A stretch of 64,000 nt of DNA from CBDFKY01 sp965248995 (GCA_965248995.1 CBDFKY010000005.1:186001-250000); one strand, 5' to 3'; shown: positions 43,020-52,016, numbered from the stretch's first letter. Numbers and translations: made by a program. The notes: generated from the letters alone by a model not told the origin.

Positions 43020-44135
43020 TTAACGATACTCCCTGAAAATGGCTTCAATGCGCCCGGCATCCACCTGTTTATCCACTATCGCATCACCGATCGCACGTAA
43101 GGTAACGAAGGTCAGCGCACCGCTATCGGCTTTTTTATCCTGATAGCAATAGTCCGTCAGTTCGCCGGCATCCCATGTAACCTCTTCGCTCAGATCCTTC
43201 AAGCGGCAAGGCAGACCGACCCGGCGATAATGGGTGCGCAGGCGCTCCACGTCCCGCTCCTCGATCAGCGGCGCGGAAAGCGTCATCGCCATCAGGCATC
43301 CCAGCGCCACGGCTTCGCCATGCAGCACGCTTCCGTCATAACCGGCCGCTTTCTCGATGGCGTGGCCGAACGTGTGGCCGAGGTTGAGCAGCGCCCGCCT
43401 TCCCTGTTCTTTTTCGTCTTCCTCGACGATGGTCGCCTTCATCGCACAACACTTAGCGATTACTTCTTTCCGTACCTGATGGTCACCGCTCAGCATCCGC
43501 TCCCCTTCCGCTAGCATACGCTCATAAAACGCGGTATCACCGAGCAAGCCGTATTTCAGCACTTCCCCGTAGCCCGCCAGCATTTCACGTTTGGGCAGCG
43601 TCTCAAGCGTCGTGATATCCATCACCACTGCCATCGGCGGGTAAAAACTACCGATCAGGTTTTTCCCCGCCTTGCAATTGATCGCCGTCTTGCCGCCGAC
43701 CGAGCTGTCCACCTGCGCCAGCAAGGTGGTCGGTATTTGTATGAACGGCAGACCGCGTAAGGTGACGGACGCCGCGAATCCCGTCAGATCTCCGATGACG
43801 CCGCCGCCGAGCGCGACAAGCGTGGTATGGCGGTCCGGCTGGAAAGACAGGATCTCCTCGCAGAGCGATTGAAAAACGGGGAAAGATTTGCTCGCTTCTC
43901 CTTCCGGCACAGTAACGACGTGAACCTGTTTCCCCAGACGCGCGCAAGCCGACCGAGCGGGTTCCAAATACCGCGACGCCACCTGATCGTCCGTCACGAT
44001 CACCAGTTTATGACCCCTGCAATAGGGAGCGATGATCGCGTCCAGCCTTTGAATACCGGCTTCCTCGAACAGGATAGGATAGGAATGCGTCGCCGTGCGT
44101 ATGGTAAGCGTCGGGGACGTGAGCGGATCATTCAT
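43020..44135 (-). CDS. aroB: 3-dehydroquinate synthase
   Basis: This ~371-residue enzyme is the second in the shikimate pathway: DAHP to 3-dehydroquinate, with NAD and a divalent metal. Visible motifs are PEGEASKSF, the NAD-binding LGGGVIGDLTGFAAS, IPTTLLAQVDSSVGGKTAIN and GHTFGHAIE with metal-binding histidines. The ATG at 44135 is four bases after the aroK stop; an alternative in-frame start at 44162 overlaps aroK. The order aroK-aroB is standard. Confidence 0.95.
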   Translation of the reverse strand: MNDPLTSPTLTIRTATHSYPILFEEAGIQRLDAIIAPYCRGHKLVIVTDDQVASRYLEPARSACARLGKQVHVVTVPEGEASKSFPVFQSLCEEILSFQPDRHTTLVALGGGVIGDLTGFAASVTLRGLPFIQIPTTLLAQVDSSVGGKTAINCKAGKNLIGSFYPPMAVVMDITTLETLPKREMLAGYGEVLKYGLLGDTAFYERMLAEGERMLSGDHQVRKEVIAKCCAMKATIVEEDEKEQGRRALLNLGHTFGHAIEKAAGYDGSVLHGEAVALGCLMAMTLSAPLIEERDVERLRTHYRRVGLPCRLKDLSEEVTWDAGELTDYCYQDKKADSGALTFVTLRAIGDAIVDKQVDAGRIEAIFREYR

Positions 44136-44139
44136 AGGC

Positions 44140-44691
44140 TCAATGCACCCATTCGCCGCCATGGTGCTGGAAGTGACGCACTTCCGGCGCCAGGGAACGC
44201 ATGATCGAGGAGACGATCAGTTCATGGTTGCCGCTGTCACTGTCGATAGTGACGTCGGCCCGGGCATAAAACGGATAACGCTCTTCCATCATCTTGCTCA
44301 GGATGGCCTGCTTATCCCCCTGCTCCAGCAGAGGTCGCGTATTGCGTTTCGACACCCGTTCCACCAGCACGGAAAGTTCCGCCTTCAGCCAAACCGAACG
44401 GGCGTGCTTCGCGGTTAAGGTACGGATGTCTTCGTTCATCCAAGCGCCCCCGCCGGTCGCCAGCACCTTGGGAATATTATCGGTCAGCAGGCGTGTCAGC
44501 ACCCGTTTTTCCAGGTCGCGAAAAATGGCTTCCCCGTGAATGTAGAACAAGTCGGAAATGCTGCATCCGGCCGCTTCGCTGATTTCATCGTCCGAATCCC
44601 GAAACTCGATGCCGAGCGTTTTCGCAAGCCTTTTCCCGATGGTGGATTTGCCTGCGCCCATCAATCCCACTAATACGATGGTTTTTTCCAT
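44140..44691 (-). CDS. aroK: Shikimate kinase
   Basis: This 183-residue P-loop kinase phosphorylates shikimate. It shows GLMGAGKSTIGKRLA (Walker A), the DSDDEI shikimate-binding aspartates, LATGGGAW and the lid region RNTRPLLEQ. It is the first gene of the aroK-aroB-corC-DUF6898-modA-like operon. Confidence 0.95.
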   Translation of the reverse strand: MEKTIVLVGLMGAGKSTIGKRLAKTLGIEFRDSDDEISEAAGCSISDLFYIHGEAIFRDLEKRVLTRLLTDNIPKVLATGGGAWMNEDIRTLTAKHARSVWLKAELSVLVERVSKRNTRPLLEQGDKQAILSKMMEERYPFYARADVTIDSDSGNHELIVSSIMRSLAPEVRHFQHHGGEWVH

Positions 44692-44789
44692 TTCCTTGAC
44701 TGCTGATTTGTTCTATGACGAATGTTGTAACGTAATTCGGCATGATTTCATACTAGAAATTCGTAAAAATCAGAGGAAAGGGAAGGGAA

Positions 44790-44939
44790 ATGGCTAAAAA
44801 AACTTCGCGTCGTTATGTAGTGGTGCTGGTGATAGGCGGTGTCCTGATCGCCGGACTCGGCGTGCTGGGTATGCTGGATTTGCGTCCTGTCGCGCATGAG
44901 GCGAACGTCACCATTTCCACCGGCTCGCTGGCGGAATAA
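44790..44939 (+). CDS. 49-residue single-pass membrane protein upstream of the ExbD pair
   Basis: The ATG at 44790 follows a good ribosome-binding site (AGGAAAGGGAAGGG). The product starts MAKKTSRRYVVVLVIGGVLI, has one membrane helix with basic residues inside, and ends in a short outer tail VTISTGSLAE. The stop is 15 bases before the first ExbD gene. I recognise no family. It looks real because of the ribosome-binding site, the positive-inside topology and its place in the cluster. Confidence 0.6.
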   Translation: MAKKTSRRYVVVLVIGGVLIAGLGVLGMLDLRPVAHEANVTISTGSLAE

Positions 44940-44954
44940 GGGCTATACAATCGA

Positions 44955-45398
44955 ATGATGGAGATCACCCGCCGCCCCCGACGTTCACGAGGCATTCCGC
45001 TCACCTCGCTGATCGACGTCATGTTCCTGCTGATGAAGTTTTTCGTCCTCACCACGAGCTACATCAATATCGAGGCGCTGACGCTTTCCATGCTGGATAC
45101 GGAAGCGAAAGGCGGCAAAACGGCCCTTCAGCGTCCTGCCGCCGAACCGCCGCAGGAACTGGTGCTGCTCGGCAGCGGCGCGGCGTTCCTGAATAACCAG
45201 CTGGTGTATTTCGGAGATCTGGAAGACAAACTGGAAGCGGCGCTGGTCACCCATGCAGGCAGTCCCGTCGTCATTCTCTGCGATGCCGGCGTCAAAGTGC
45301 AGATGATGGTCGACGCGCTGGATATGGTCAAGCGGGCGGGCGGCAAGGACGTGAAGCTGGCGCGATGGAAGAAGCGCGAAGCGGGAGCGGCCCTATGA
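44955..45398 (+). CDS. ExbD/TolR family protein, first copy
   Basis: This 147-residue protein has a basic N-terminus, a membrane helix SLIDVMFLLMKFFVLTTSY with the conserved aspartate of ExbD/TolR, and a periplasmic domain (LEDKLEAALVTHAGSPVVIL, DALDMVKRAGGKDVKLA). ExbD/TolR works with ExbB/TolQ to harness the proton motive force for TonB, TolA or similar proteins. No ExbB/TolQ gene is visible here. Its stop overlaps the next start (ATGA). Confidence 0.8.
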   Translation: MMEITRRPRRSRGIPLTSLIDVMFLLMKFFVLTTSYINIEALTLSMLDTEAKGGKTALQRPAAEPPQELVLLGSGAAFLNNQLVYFGDLEDKLEAALVTHAGSPVVILCDAGVKVQMMVDALDMVKRAGGKDVKLARWKKREAGAAL

Positions 45399-45817
45399 GC
45401 GATGAGGCGTATATGCTCGATATCTACCGCAAGCGCAAGACCCCGCGCGAAGTCGGTCTGGTACCGATGATCAACGTCATGCTGCTGATGCTGATCTTTT
45501 TCATCGTCACCGGCAAGGTCACGCCTGTAACGATTCTGCCGGTCAAGATCCCTTTCTCCGAACAGACGGGTGATACGTCGCTCGGCGAAGCGATGATCAG
45601 CCTCGGCATCCATGACGAGATCGTCGCCGACGACGAGGTCATGTTCACGCTGGAAGATTTACGGGTGTGGGTAGGCAAGCGCTTGAAGAAAAGCCCCAAA
45701 CTTCGCTTCACCATCAAGGCGGACGCCGGGATGGAAGCGGTCAAACTGATCGACATCATGCGGTTCGTCGAACAGGCGGGGGCATCCGACGTGGTGCTTG
45801 CCGCGCAAAAGCCGTGA
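45395..45817 (+). CDS. ExbD/TolR family protein, second copy with Asn in the membrane helix
   Basis: This ~140-residue protein has a membrane helix PMINVMLLMLIFFIVTGKV, with asparagine where the first copy has the proton-relay aspartate. The periplasmic part (LEDLRVWVGKRLKKSPKLRF, IMRFVEQAGASDVVLAAQ) is typical. Two-ExbD clusters with one Asp and one Asn copy are known to me from other proteobacteria, so this is likely a heteromeric stator pair. The start at 45395 overlaps the previous stop. Confidence 0.8.
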   Translation: MSDEAYMLDIYRKRKTPREVGLVPMINVMLLMLIFFIVTGKVTPVTILPVKIPFSEQTGDTSLGEAMISLGIHDEIVADDEVMFTLEDLRVWVGKRLKKSPKLRFTIKADAGMEAVKLIDIMRFVEQAGASDVVLAAQKP

Positions 45818-45826
45818 GCCGTTCCC

Positions 45827-46057
45827 ATGAATATACCTTTAGCTTCTGCCAGTTCACTAAAACCGGACATTTTCAATGGCTTTATAGCGTTCCTGCTGTT
45901 CGGCTTACCGGTGATTTTCGGACTGATATTGGGCCGGCGGGCAGCCCGGGAACGAAAGAGACACATGGCATTGATATGGCCGACCTGCGGTTTGCTGCCT
46001 CTGCTCTATCTATTTATCCTAATGACAGGAATTCAGATGCGATGGTGGGGCGAGTAA
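45827..46057 (+). CDS. Small two-helix membrane protein
   Basis: This 76-residue protein has two hydrophobic helices (DIFNGFIAFLLFGLPVIFGL and LIWPTCGLLPLLYLFILMTG) joined by a basic loop RRAARERKRH. No family was recognised. It lies between the second ExbD and TonB with gaps of 9 and 4 bases, so it is probably part of the same complex or operon. Confidence 0.6.
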   Translation: MNIPLASASSLKPDIFNGFIAFLLFGLPVIFGLILGRRAARERKRHMALIWPTCGLLPLLYLFILMTGIQMRWWGE

Positions 46058-46061
46058 GATC

Positions 46062-46937
46062 ATGGTGATTGGTTACAGTTCCGCTTATCTTACTCACCTG
46101 GAACGTTTGAAACGCGATGAACGTGAGCGCGCCGCCGGAATTCCTCCCTTTATGGCGCTGCTGCTCACCGCCGTCGCGCTTCATCTGGGGGTACTGCTGC
46201 CTTGGATGATCTTTAAATCCCACGCTCCCGTTGCCGAAACCCGTCAGGTGCATCTCACGTTCGGCAAAAAAACGGGGGAATACGGCGGCGGCCCCGCTCC
46301 TTCTTCGCCACCTGCCGCACATCAGGGTACGTCGATGAATGATGCCGTAACCAGCATGGACCGTATGTTCAGCCCACCCCCTCCCGTCAAAACGGCGCCC
46401 CTGCCGCCTTCACCAGGCCAGGCGACTCCGAAACCTTCGCCGGTAGCCGAACCGGACGTCACGCCGCCCGCTCGCCCCGAATCTTCGTATTCTCAGCCGG
46501 GACGAGAGGCCGCACGTCACATGTCACGGCCAGAATTAAGGAATTCCGGCGGCAGCAGCGGCAATACGGGAGCACATCAGGGAGACGGTTCAGGCGGCGG
46601 CAGCGGAACCGGCGGTGAAGGGGGAACGGACAGCGCGGCGCGTGAGGTGATTTCAAAATATGAGCAGCTTCTGTCCGGCTGGATCGACCGCCACAAAATT
46701 TATCCTGCCGCCGCCCTTAAGGACGGCATGGAAGGAAAAGTGGTGTTACGCCTGCGTATCCGTCGTAACGGCGAAGTGATACGCGCCGCCATCGAGCGCT
46801 CCTCCGGTTACGTCCTGCTGGATCAGGCGGTGCTGGAAACGGTCACCCGCTCCGCCGCCATGCCGGCGGTGCCGTCCGAATATCCCGGCGGCGCGCAGCT
46901 GGAATTTCTGATCCCGATCCGTTTCTCCGTGAAATAA
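46062..46937 (+). CDS. TonB-family energy transducer
   Basis: This 291-residue protein has a cytoplasmic start of ~25 residues, one membrane helix (FMALLLTAVALHLGVLLPWM) and a long Pro/Ser/Gly-rich periplasmic spacer. The C-terminal TonB domain has KIYPAAALKDGMEGKVVLRL, RRNGEVIRAAIERSSGYVLL and DQAVLETVTRSA. TonB transmits proton-motive force to outer-membrane receptors. With the two ExbD proteins upstream this makes a dedicated TonB system, lacking a visible ExbB. Confidence 0.85.
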   Translation: MVIGYSSAYLTHLERLKRDERERAAGIPPFMALLLTAVALHLGVLLPWMIFKSHAPVAETRQVHLTFGKKTGEYGGGPAPSSPPAAHQGTSMNDAVTSMDRMFSPPPPVKTAPLPPSPGQATPKPSPVAEPDVTPPARPESSYSQPGREAARHMSRPELRNSGGSSGNTGAHQGDGSGGGSGTGGEGGTDSAAREVISKYEQLLSGWIDRHKIYPAAALKDGMEGKVVLRLRIRRNGEVIRAAIERSSGYVLLDQAVLETVTRSAAMPAVPSEYPGGAQLEFLIPIRFSVK

Positions 46938-46945
46938 TCAGCGGC

Positions 46946-47878
46946 ATGAGCGGTCGGGAAACCATTCTGATCATCAAGCACGGGGCGCTCGGCGACATGG
47001 TGCTTGCTTCAGGAGTGATGAAGGCGATCCGCCGTCGCCATGCAGACGCGCATCTCGTCCTGCTGACCACGAAAGCCTACGCCCCGCTGATGCAGCCGTC
47101 CGGCTGGTTCGATGAAATATGGGTGGATACGCGCCCGGCATGGTCACACTGGCGCGCATGGCGGGCTTTATTGAAACGGCTGCGCTCACAACGCTTCACC
47201 TGGGTCTATGATCTGCAGACTTCGATGCGTTCCGGCCTGTATTTTCATCTTCTGCCTTTCCCGAAACCCCGTTTCTCCGGAATCGCGAAAGGTGCGTCGC
47301 ACCGGCACCGGTCAGACTATCGTACCCGGATGCATACGATCGACAGGCAGGCGGAACAGATGCGGATTGCCAGAATGGAAACGGTCTTTCCTCCGGATAT
47401 CAGCTGGATGCATGGGGAAAATCTCGCGGCACTTCAACCTTCTTCCCCTTATTCCCTGCTGGTGCCCGGCGGCTCGGCCCACCGGCCGGAAAAACGCTAT
47501 CCGAAGGAACATTACATCACGCTGGCGCAACTTCTGGCACAACAGGGAGTGATTCCCCTGCTGATAGGAAGCGGAGCGGAAGCGACCCTCCTTTCCGATA
47601 TCGCCGCTCAGGTGCCGCAAGCCGTCGATCTCTCTAACCGGACCTCGTTCGGCGATATCGCGGATCTGGCCCGCGCAGCCACTTTCTCCGTCGGCAATGA
47701 CACCGGCCCGATGCATATCATCGCAGCGGCGGGCTGCAGGAGCGTCGTGCTGTTTTCCCACGCTTCCAATCCGGAACTCTGCGCCCCCAGAGGCGATCAC
47801 GTCATGATACTGCAAAGAGAAGATCTGCGGGAACTATTACCGGAAGAAATATTGGCATCGCTTGGAATGCGCCGCTGA
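46946..47878 (+). CDS. Glycosyltransferase family 9 (heptosyltransferase-like)
   Basis: This 310-residue protein begins ILIIKHGALGDMVLASGVMK, the GT9 N-terminal signature, and later has LLVPGGSAHRPEKRYPKEHY and SVGNDTGPMHIIAAAG, the ADP-heptose-binding region. GT9 enzymes add heptose or related sugars to the lipopolysaccharide core. The next gene starts at the base right after its stop. Which sugar is used cannot be told. Confidence 0.85.
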   Translation: MSGRETILIIKHGALGDMVLASGVMKAIRRRHADAHLVLLTTKAYAPLMQPSGWFDEIWVDTRPAWSHWRAWRALLKRLRSQRFTWVYDLQTSMRSGLYFHLLPFPKPRFSGIAKGASHRHRSDYRTRMHTIDRQAEQMRIARMETVFPPDISWMHGENLAALQPSSPYSLLVPGGSAHRPEKRYPKEHYITLAQLLAQQGVIPLLIGSGAEATLLSDIAAQVPQAVDLSNRTSFGDIADLARAATFSVGNDTGPMHIIAAAGCRSVVLFSHASNPELCAPRGDHVMILQREDLRELLPEEILASLGMRR

Positions 47879-48538
47879 ATGCGTTCCCTGATTTCCTCCA
47901 GCACGTATTCCTATATCGACCGTACCTTCGTGCATGAATCAGAATTGTTGCGGCAGGTACGGCTGCGGGGTGAGCGGATCAATCCCGGAATGCAGGTCAG
48001 CCCGCTGGAAGGACAGTGGCTGAAAATGCTGGTCAGGCTGATAGGTGCCGCACATATCCTGGAGATCGGTACGTTCGTAGGGTATTCGGCATTATGGATG
48101 GCGGAGGCGCTGCCGGAAGGCGGCATGATCACGACGATCGAGGGAAGCGCGCATCAGGCGTCGGTGGCGAGAGAACATTTCGACGCTTCTCCCTACCCCG
48201 AACGTTTCACGGTAGCGCAGGGGATGGCACTCCCCATACTGAAAAATATGCAACAAACGGTTGACATGGTGTTCATCGATGCATCAAAATGCGACTATGC
48301 GGCGTTTCTTGAACTGACGTATCCTATGCTGCGCGAAGGGGGAATAATGGTTGCGGACAACAGCTTGTTATTCGGCCATATGGCCGGGGAACCCGCCAAG
48401 GCGGCTTCGAACGGCGCCGTCGCCTCCATGCGGGCATTTAATGCGAAGATGAGCGATCCCGCTCTTTTTGAAAGCATTTTGCTGCCGTTCGAAGAAGGAC
48501 TGACGATCGGTATCAAAAAAAGAGTTGCGTTGCCATAA
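47879..48538 (+). CDS. O-methyltransferase family 3 (catechol-type)
   Basis: This 219-residue SAM-dependent methyltransferase shows ILEIGTFVGYSALWMAEALP (motif I), then VDMVFIDASKCDYAAFLELT and GGIMVADNSLLFGHMA, the divalent-metal-binding region of catechol/caffeoyl-CoA O-methyltransferases. The start codon directly follows the GT9 stop (TGAATG), so translation is coupled. The substrate is unknown. Confidence 0.85.
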   Translation: MRSLISSSTYSYIDRTFVHESELLRQVRLRGERINPGMQVSPLEGQWLKMLVRLIGAAHILEIGTFVGYSALWMAEALPEGGMITTIEGSAHQASVAREHFDASPYPERFTVAQGMALPILKNMQQTVDMVFIDASKCDYAAFLELTYPMLREGGIMVADNSLLFGHMAGEPAKAASNGAVASMRAFNAKMSDPALFESILLPFEEGLTIGIKKRVALP

Positions 48539-48587
48539 ACTTGTCATAATTCAGCCGTACCATGAAAGGGTTCAAAAGGGAATTGAT

Positions 48588-50324
48588 ATGAAATACAGCT
48601 TCCACCATCCCGACTCCCTGCTCAAAGACGTTGAAATCTATACGGCGGGAAAAGGCCTGAACGCGGTGATCCAGGCGCCGCCGGAAGCGAGTGCGGAGCA
48701 GCTCGGAGCGATCAAGACCCTGCTGGATCAAAAGGGATTTAACGTACTGGCCGATGAGCAGGACGGAAAACAGGTGCTTCGCCTGCGGGATATCGGAAGC
48801 GCCGAGGGACTGCTGACCGCGCTTGCGAATACGAAAAATCCTGCCGTAGTGGGTAATTATACCGCGGAATTGACGGACCGGGATCATAAGGAAAAAAAAT
48901 CTCTTGGCCAGTTGGTCAAGGAAAAGCAGCTGACAGTCGCGGGGCTTTTGTATCTGGCGGCCGACACCTGCCTTATCGCGTCCGGAGTCTATCGCAGCCG
49001 GGGACGTGCCGACGGCAACGTATTCAACAGCGAGACGGTCGGCGGCATCCTGTGGGCCATTCCGAGCGTGCTGCTGATCGCGGCGGGCCAGCAGAATCCC
49101 GACGTGGTGAACGGCTTCGCCATGCGCGACATGAAGAAAAAACTGGGCGACCACGGCATAGACATTCCGGCGGACGCGCTTCGCACTTTGGAATCCGCCG
49201 CCGCGGAACGTACGCAGTGGGATCGCGCCGTGCAGCTTGTCTATGAACATGCACCTGAAATCAATAACGCCATGCAGGTGTGGGGCGGCATCGAGATGTC
49301 CAACTCCGGAAAGGAGCAGGGCAATCTCGGCAAACAGGTCGCAGGGCTTCTGGTCGCTTTCGGGATGGGACTCGGCCTGATTCTGCCTGAAAAGGAAAAA
49401 CACCGGACGCATGCCAGCGCGCTCGGCAACGGGGAGCTGGCAGGCGGGCCCGCCGCCACGGATGCGCAAGGCAAGGAAAACCCTGCCATTATTTCTCCGT
49501 TAGAGAAAAAAGGCGGATTGCTGGATCAGCCTCCACAATTTTATGCCGGTCTGTTCCCCAGATTCAACAACGTGCTGAACTTTATCGGCGCCGCCAATAC
49601 CATGCGTGAGTGGCATCAGGGTAAGACGTGGCTCGGGCAGGACGAAGCCAAGATCAATCCTTATAAAATAGGAAAAAATGAAGATGGCTCGCCGATCAAG
49701 GTCCTTTCAAAAGACCATTACGAACGTGAGCGCAATAAATTTGAAAAAATATTTCATGACAGCAATGATCAGCTGACGAATGGTAATCTCAGCGGTGATA
49801 CGCTGGCGTTGGAAAAACTTCGTAATGAAGGATATAAAGCCGATTACAATAAAGCGGCGGGAGACTACAACACGCAGCGCATCAATTCCAGCGCCTCCGT
49901 GTTCAATATGGCTGCCTCCCTGCTGTATGTCGGCGCTAACCAGTGTTATTCCCATACCAGCAAGGAAAACACGGCGGATATCGAAAAAGTAGACGGGGTC
50001 AGCACGATCGTCGCGGCTTTCGCCAACATCATCGCTTCCCACCCCAGAGCGGAACAAGCGGAACTGACCAGTCAGCTCAGTATGCTGCTGGCGGAAAACA
50101 AGCACGTTAACCTATCACTCGATGAAGCGTCCGCGACGTTGACCAAAAAAGCGGAGGCTTTGAATGCCAGCCCATGGCTTAGCCAGCCGGCCAATAATGC
50201 CGTTGCCTTCACGCGCAAGAAAGAGCCTGCGGAAACGGATCGTTCCACCCCTGATATCCGGATCACTACGGCCCATCAGGCCGATGGCAGAATGCTCAGC
50301 GAGCCGCAACTGGCGCTTCAGTAG
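48588..50324 (+). CDS. Lineage-specific 578-aa protein, paralogue of the 29725 gene
   Basis: No named family was recognised. The N-terminal ~85 residues resemble those of the 29725-31491 protein (DVEIYTAGKGLNAVIQAPPE, GLLTALANTKNPAVVG). Hydrophobic helices follow at about 105-125 (LTVAGLLYLAADTCLIASGV), 145-160 (GGILWAIPSVLLIAAGQQ), 265-285 (GKQVAGLLVAFGMGLGLI), ~335 and ~455 (SVFNMAASLLYVGANQ). The C-terminal helical bundle ends with NASPWLS and a polar tail. No signal peptide is present. An ATG at 48588 was preferred over 48525, which lies inside the methyltransferase gene. It stands alone before tRNA-Cys. The matching layout of the two paralogues shows an old gene duplication. Confidence 0.65.
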   Translation: MKYSFHHPDSLLKDVEIYTAGKGLNAVIQAPPEASAEQLGAIKTLLDQKGFNVLADEQDGKQVLRLRDIGSAEGLLTALANTKNPAVVGNYTAELTDRDHKEKKSLGQLVKEKQLTVAGLLYLAADTCLIASGVYRSRGRADGNVFNSETVGGILWAIPSVLLIAAGQQNPDVVNGFAMRDMKKKLGDHGIDIPADALRTLESAAAERTQWDRAVQLVYEHAPEINNAMQVWGGIEMSNSGKEQGNLGKQVAGLLVAFGMGLGLILPEKEKHRTHASALGNGELAGGPAATDAQGKENPAIISPLEKKGGLLDQPPQFYAGLFPRFNNVLNFIGAANTMREWHQGKTWLGQDEAKINPYKIGKNEDGSPIKVLSKDHYERERNKFEKIFHDSNDQLTNGNLSGDTLALEKLRNEGYKADYNKAAGDYNTQRINSSASVFNMAASLLYVGANQCYSHTSKENTADIEKVDGVSTIVAAFANIIASHPRAEQAELTSQLSMLLAENKHVNLSLDEASATLTKKAEALNASPWLSQPANNAVAFTRKKEPAETDRSTPDIRITTAHQADGRMLSEPQLALQ

Positions 50325-50340
50325 AACAGTAAGTTTCACC

Positions 50341-50369
50341 TTGCCTTTGCGGCATAATATTCCTATATT
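50341..50369 (+). promoter_or_regulatory. Promoter of tRNA-Cys
   Basis: A -35 TTGCCT (50341-50346) and a -10 TATATT (50364-50369) are separated by 17 bases. The tRNA begins 11 bases after the -10 box. Confidence 0.7.
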
Positions 50370-50379
50370 CCCACATTCG

Positions 50380-50453
50380 GGCTGGGTAGCAAAGTGGTAA
50401 TGCACGGGACTGCAAATCCTGTATCGGCGGTTCGATTCCGCCCCTGGCCTCCA
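50380..50453 (+). tRNA. tRNA-Cys (anticodon GCA), CCA encoded
   Basis: This 74-base cloverleaf has acceptor GGCTGGG pairing with CCTGGCC (two G-U pairs), an anticodon arm around ACTGCAAAT with anticodon GCA, and a T-arm GGCGG-TTCGATT-CCGCC. The discriminator is T (U), as expected for tRNA-Cys, followed by an encoded CCA. Confidence 0.97.
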
Positions 50454-50462
50454 CTTTCCTCC

Positions 50463-51422
50463 CTATATGAACGCCTCGTCCCATGAACCGCTGGTCGCCG
50501 CTTTGGTGTATTCCGTCACGCGGTTTTCAAAGAAATTGGTATGCTCAACCCCGTTCAGGATCTCATCCATCCACGGCAGCGGATTGCTCTCGATGCGGTA
50601 CATGGGCTTCAGGTCCAGCTGGACGAGACGGCGGTCACCGATATAGCGGATATACCGCTTCACGTCTTCCGGCGTCAGCCCTTCGATCCCCCCTACCCCG
50701 AACGCGAGGTCGATGAACGCGTCTTCCAGCGTGACTATCGTATCGCAGATCTTATACAGGTCACGGGCGTGTTCTTCCGTATTCACTTCGGGATTTTCCT
50801 GGATGAACGTGTGATAAAGCCGGATGATCGACTCCGTATGCAGGCTTTCGTCCCGCGCCGACCAGGCGACGATCTGGCCCATGCCTTTCATCTTGCCGAA
50901 ACGCTGGAAGTTCAGCAGGATGGCGAACGATGCGAACAGCTGCAGCCCTTCCGTGAACGCGCCGAACGCCGCCAGGGTTCGGGCGATTCCTTCTTTGGTT
51001 TCAGTGCCGAACGTATGCATGTAATCATATTTGTCCTTCATTTCCTTATAGGAAAGAAAGGCCTGATATTCGGTTTCCGGAATGCCCAGCGTATCGAGGA
51101 GATGGCTGTAGGCCGCCACATGGATCGTCTCCATATTGGAAAACGCCGCAAGCATCATCTGTACTTCGGTCGGCTGGAATACCTGTGAGTAATGCCGCAT
51201 GTAGCAGTTGTTCACCTCAATATCCGACTGGGTGAAAAAGCGGAAAATCTGCGTCAGCAGGTGTTTCTCGTCGGAACTGATGCCGGTTTTCCAGTCTTTC
51301 ACGTCATCGGCGAGGGGAACTTCTTCCGGCAGCCAGTGAATGCGCTGCTGCATCAACCATGCGTCGTATGCCCAGGGATAATGAAACGGTTTGTAGATCG
51401 GTGCGGATTCCAGCAAGCTCAT
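50463..51422 (-). CDS. nrdB: Ribonucleotide reductase class I, beta subunit
   Basis: This ~319-residue protein carries the diiron/tyrosyl cofactor that makes deoxyribonucleotides with NrdA. Ligand motifs are visible: METIHVAAYSHLL (E-x-x-H, with the radical tyrosine four residues after the His) and WSARDESLHTESI (second E-x-x-H-type pair), with a further glutamate in FGAFTEGLQLF. The ATG at 51422 was chosen. No nrdA lies in the window. The gene converges on tRNA-Cys with 9 bases between. Confidence 0.93.
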   Translation of the reverse strand: MSLLESAPIYKPFHYPWAYDAWLMQQRIHWLPEEVPLADDVKDWKTGISSDEKHLLTQIFRFFTQSDIEVNNCYMRHYSQVFQPTEVQMMLAAFSNMETIHVAAYSHLLDTLGIPETEYQAFLSYKEMKDKYDYMHTFGTETKEGIARTLAAFGAFTEGLQLFASFAILLNFQRFGKMKGMGQIVAWSARDESLHTESIIRLYHTFIQENPEVNTEEHARDLYKICDTIVTLEDAFIDLAFGVGGIEGLTPEDVKRYIRYIGDRRLVQLDLKPMYRIESNPLPWMDEILNGVEHTNFFENRVTEYTKAATSGSWDEAFI

Positions 51423-51500
51423 GAAGTTACCCCTTTTTAGGCATATATATAGTTGCACGCCCTCTAAAATAGCGCAAAATATAGGAATGTATAGCGAAAA

Positions 51501-52016
51501 TCACTCCCCTTTCATTATTTCCGGCGGCGAAAACGTCACCCGGCGCGCCTCAATATTCACTTCAGGAAAATTCGCATCCGTAAACAATACCATGAATGAC
51601 GCTCCCTCCGGCGGGGCGATTTCCACGATGTCACCCCCACCGAAATCATGCAGGTCGAGGACTCGCCCTACCGCATACCCCTCCTGATGGATCACTTCAC
51701 AGCCGATCAGGTCATGCACATAAAATACTTCTTCGTTTTTCAACAGCTTAAATTCTTCACGTTTTGCATGGAGCAATACCCCCCGCAACTGTTCCGCCTG
51801 ATTTCTCGTGGTGGATTCCTCCAGAGACACGATGAGCTGCCCTTTCAGATTCCCCCGTTTCGTCAGACGGTACGTATGCTGTCCATCCGTATTATAGAGA
51901 AGAGGAAAATGGAGGATGTCTTCCGGCAGCTCCGTATAGCTCTGCAATTTCACATGCCCTTTGATACCGTGGGGAGCGGTGATTTTTCCAACCAGGACAT
52001 ACGATGACGTGGACAT
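51501..52016 (-). CDS. rimM: 16S rRNA processing protein RimM
   Basis: This 171-residue protein has the N-terminal RimM barrel (VLVGKITAPHGIKGHVKLQS, QAEQLRGVLLHAKREE) and the PRC-barrel C-terminus (VHDLIGCEVIHQEGYAVGRV, FTDANFPEVNIEARRV). RimM binds S19 and matures the 30S head. It is not next to rpsP or trmD here, which is a less common arrangement. Confidence 0.92.
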   Translation of the reverse strand: MSTSSYVLVGKITAPHGIKGHVKLQSYTELPEDILHFPLLYNTDGQHTYRLTKRGNLKGQLIVSLEESTTRNQAEQLRGVLLHAKREEFKLLKNEEVFYVHDLIGCEVIHQEGYAVGRVLDLHDFGGGDIVEIAPPEGASFMVLFTDANFPEVNIEARRVTFSPPEIMKGE

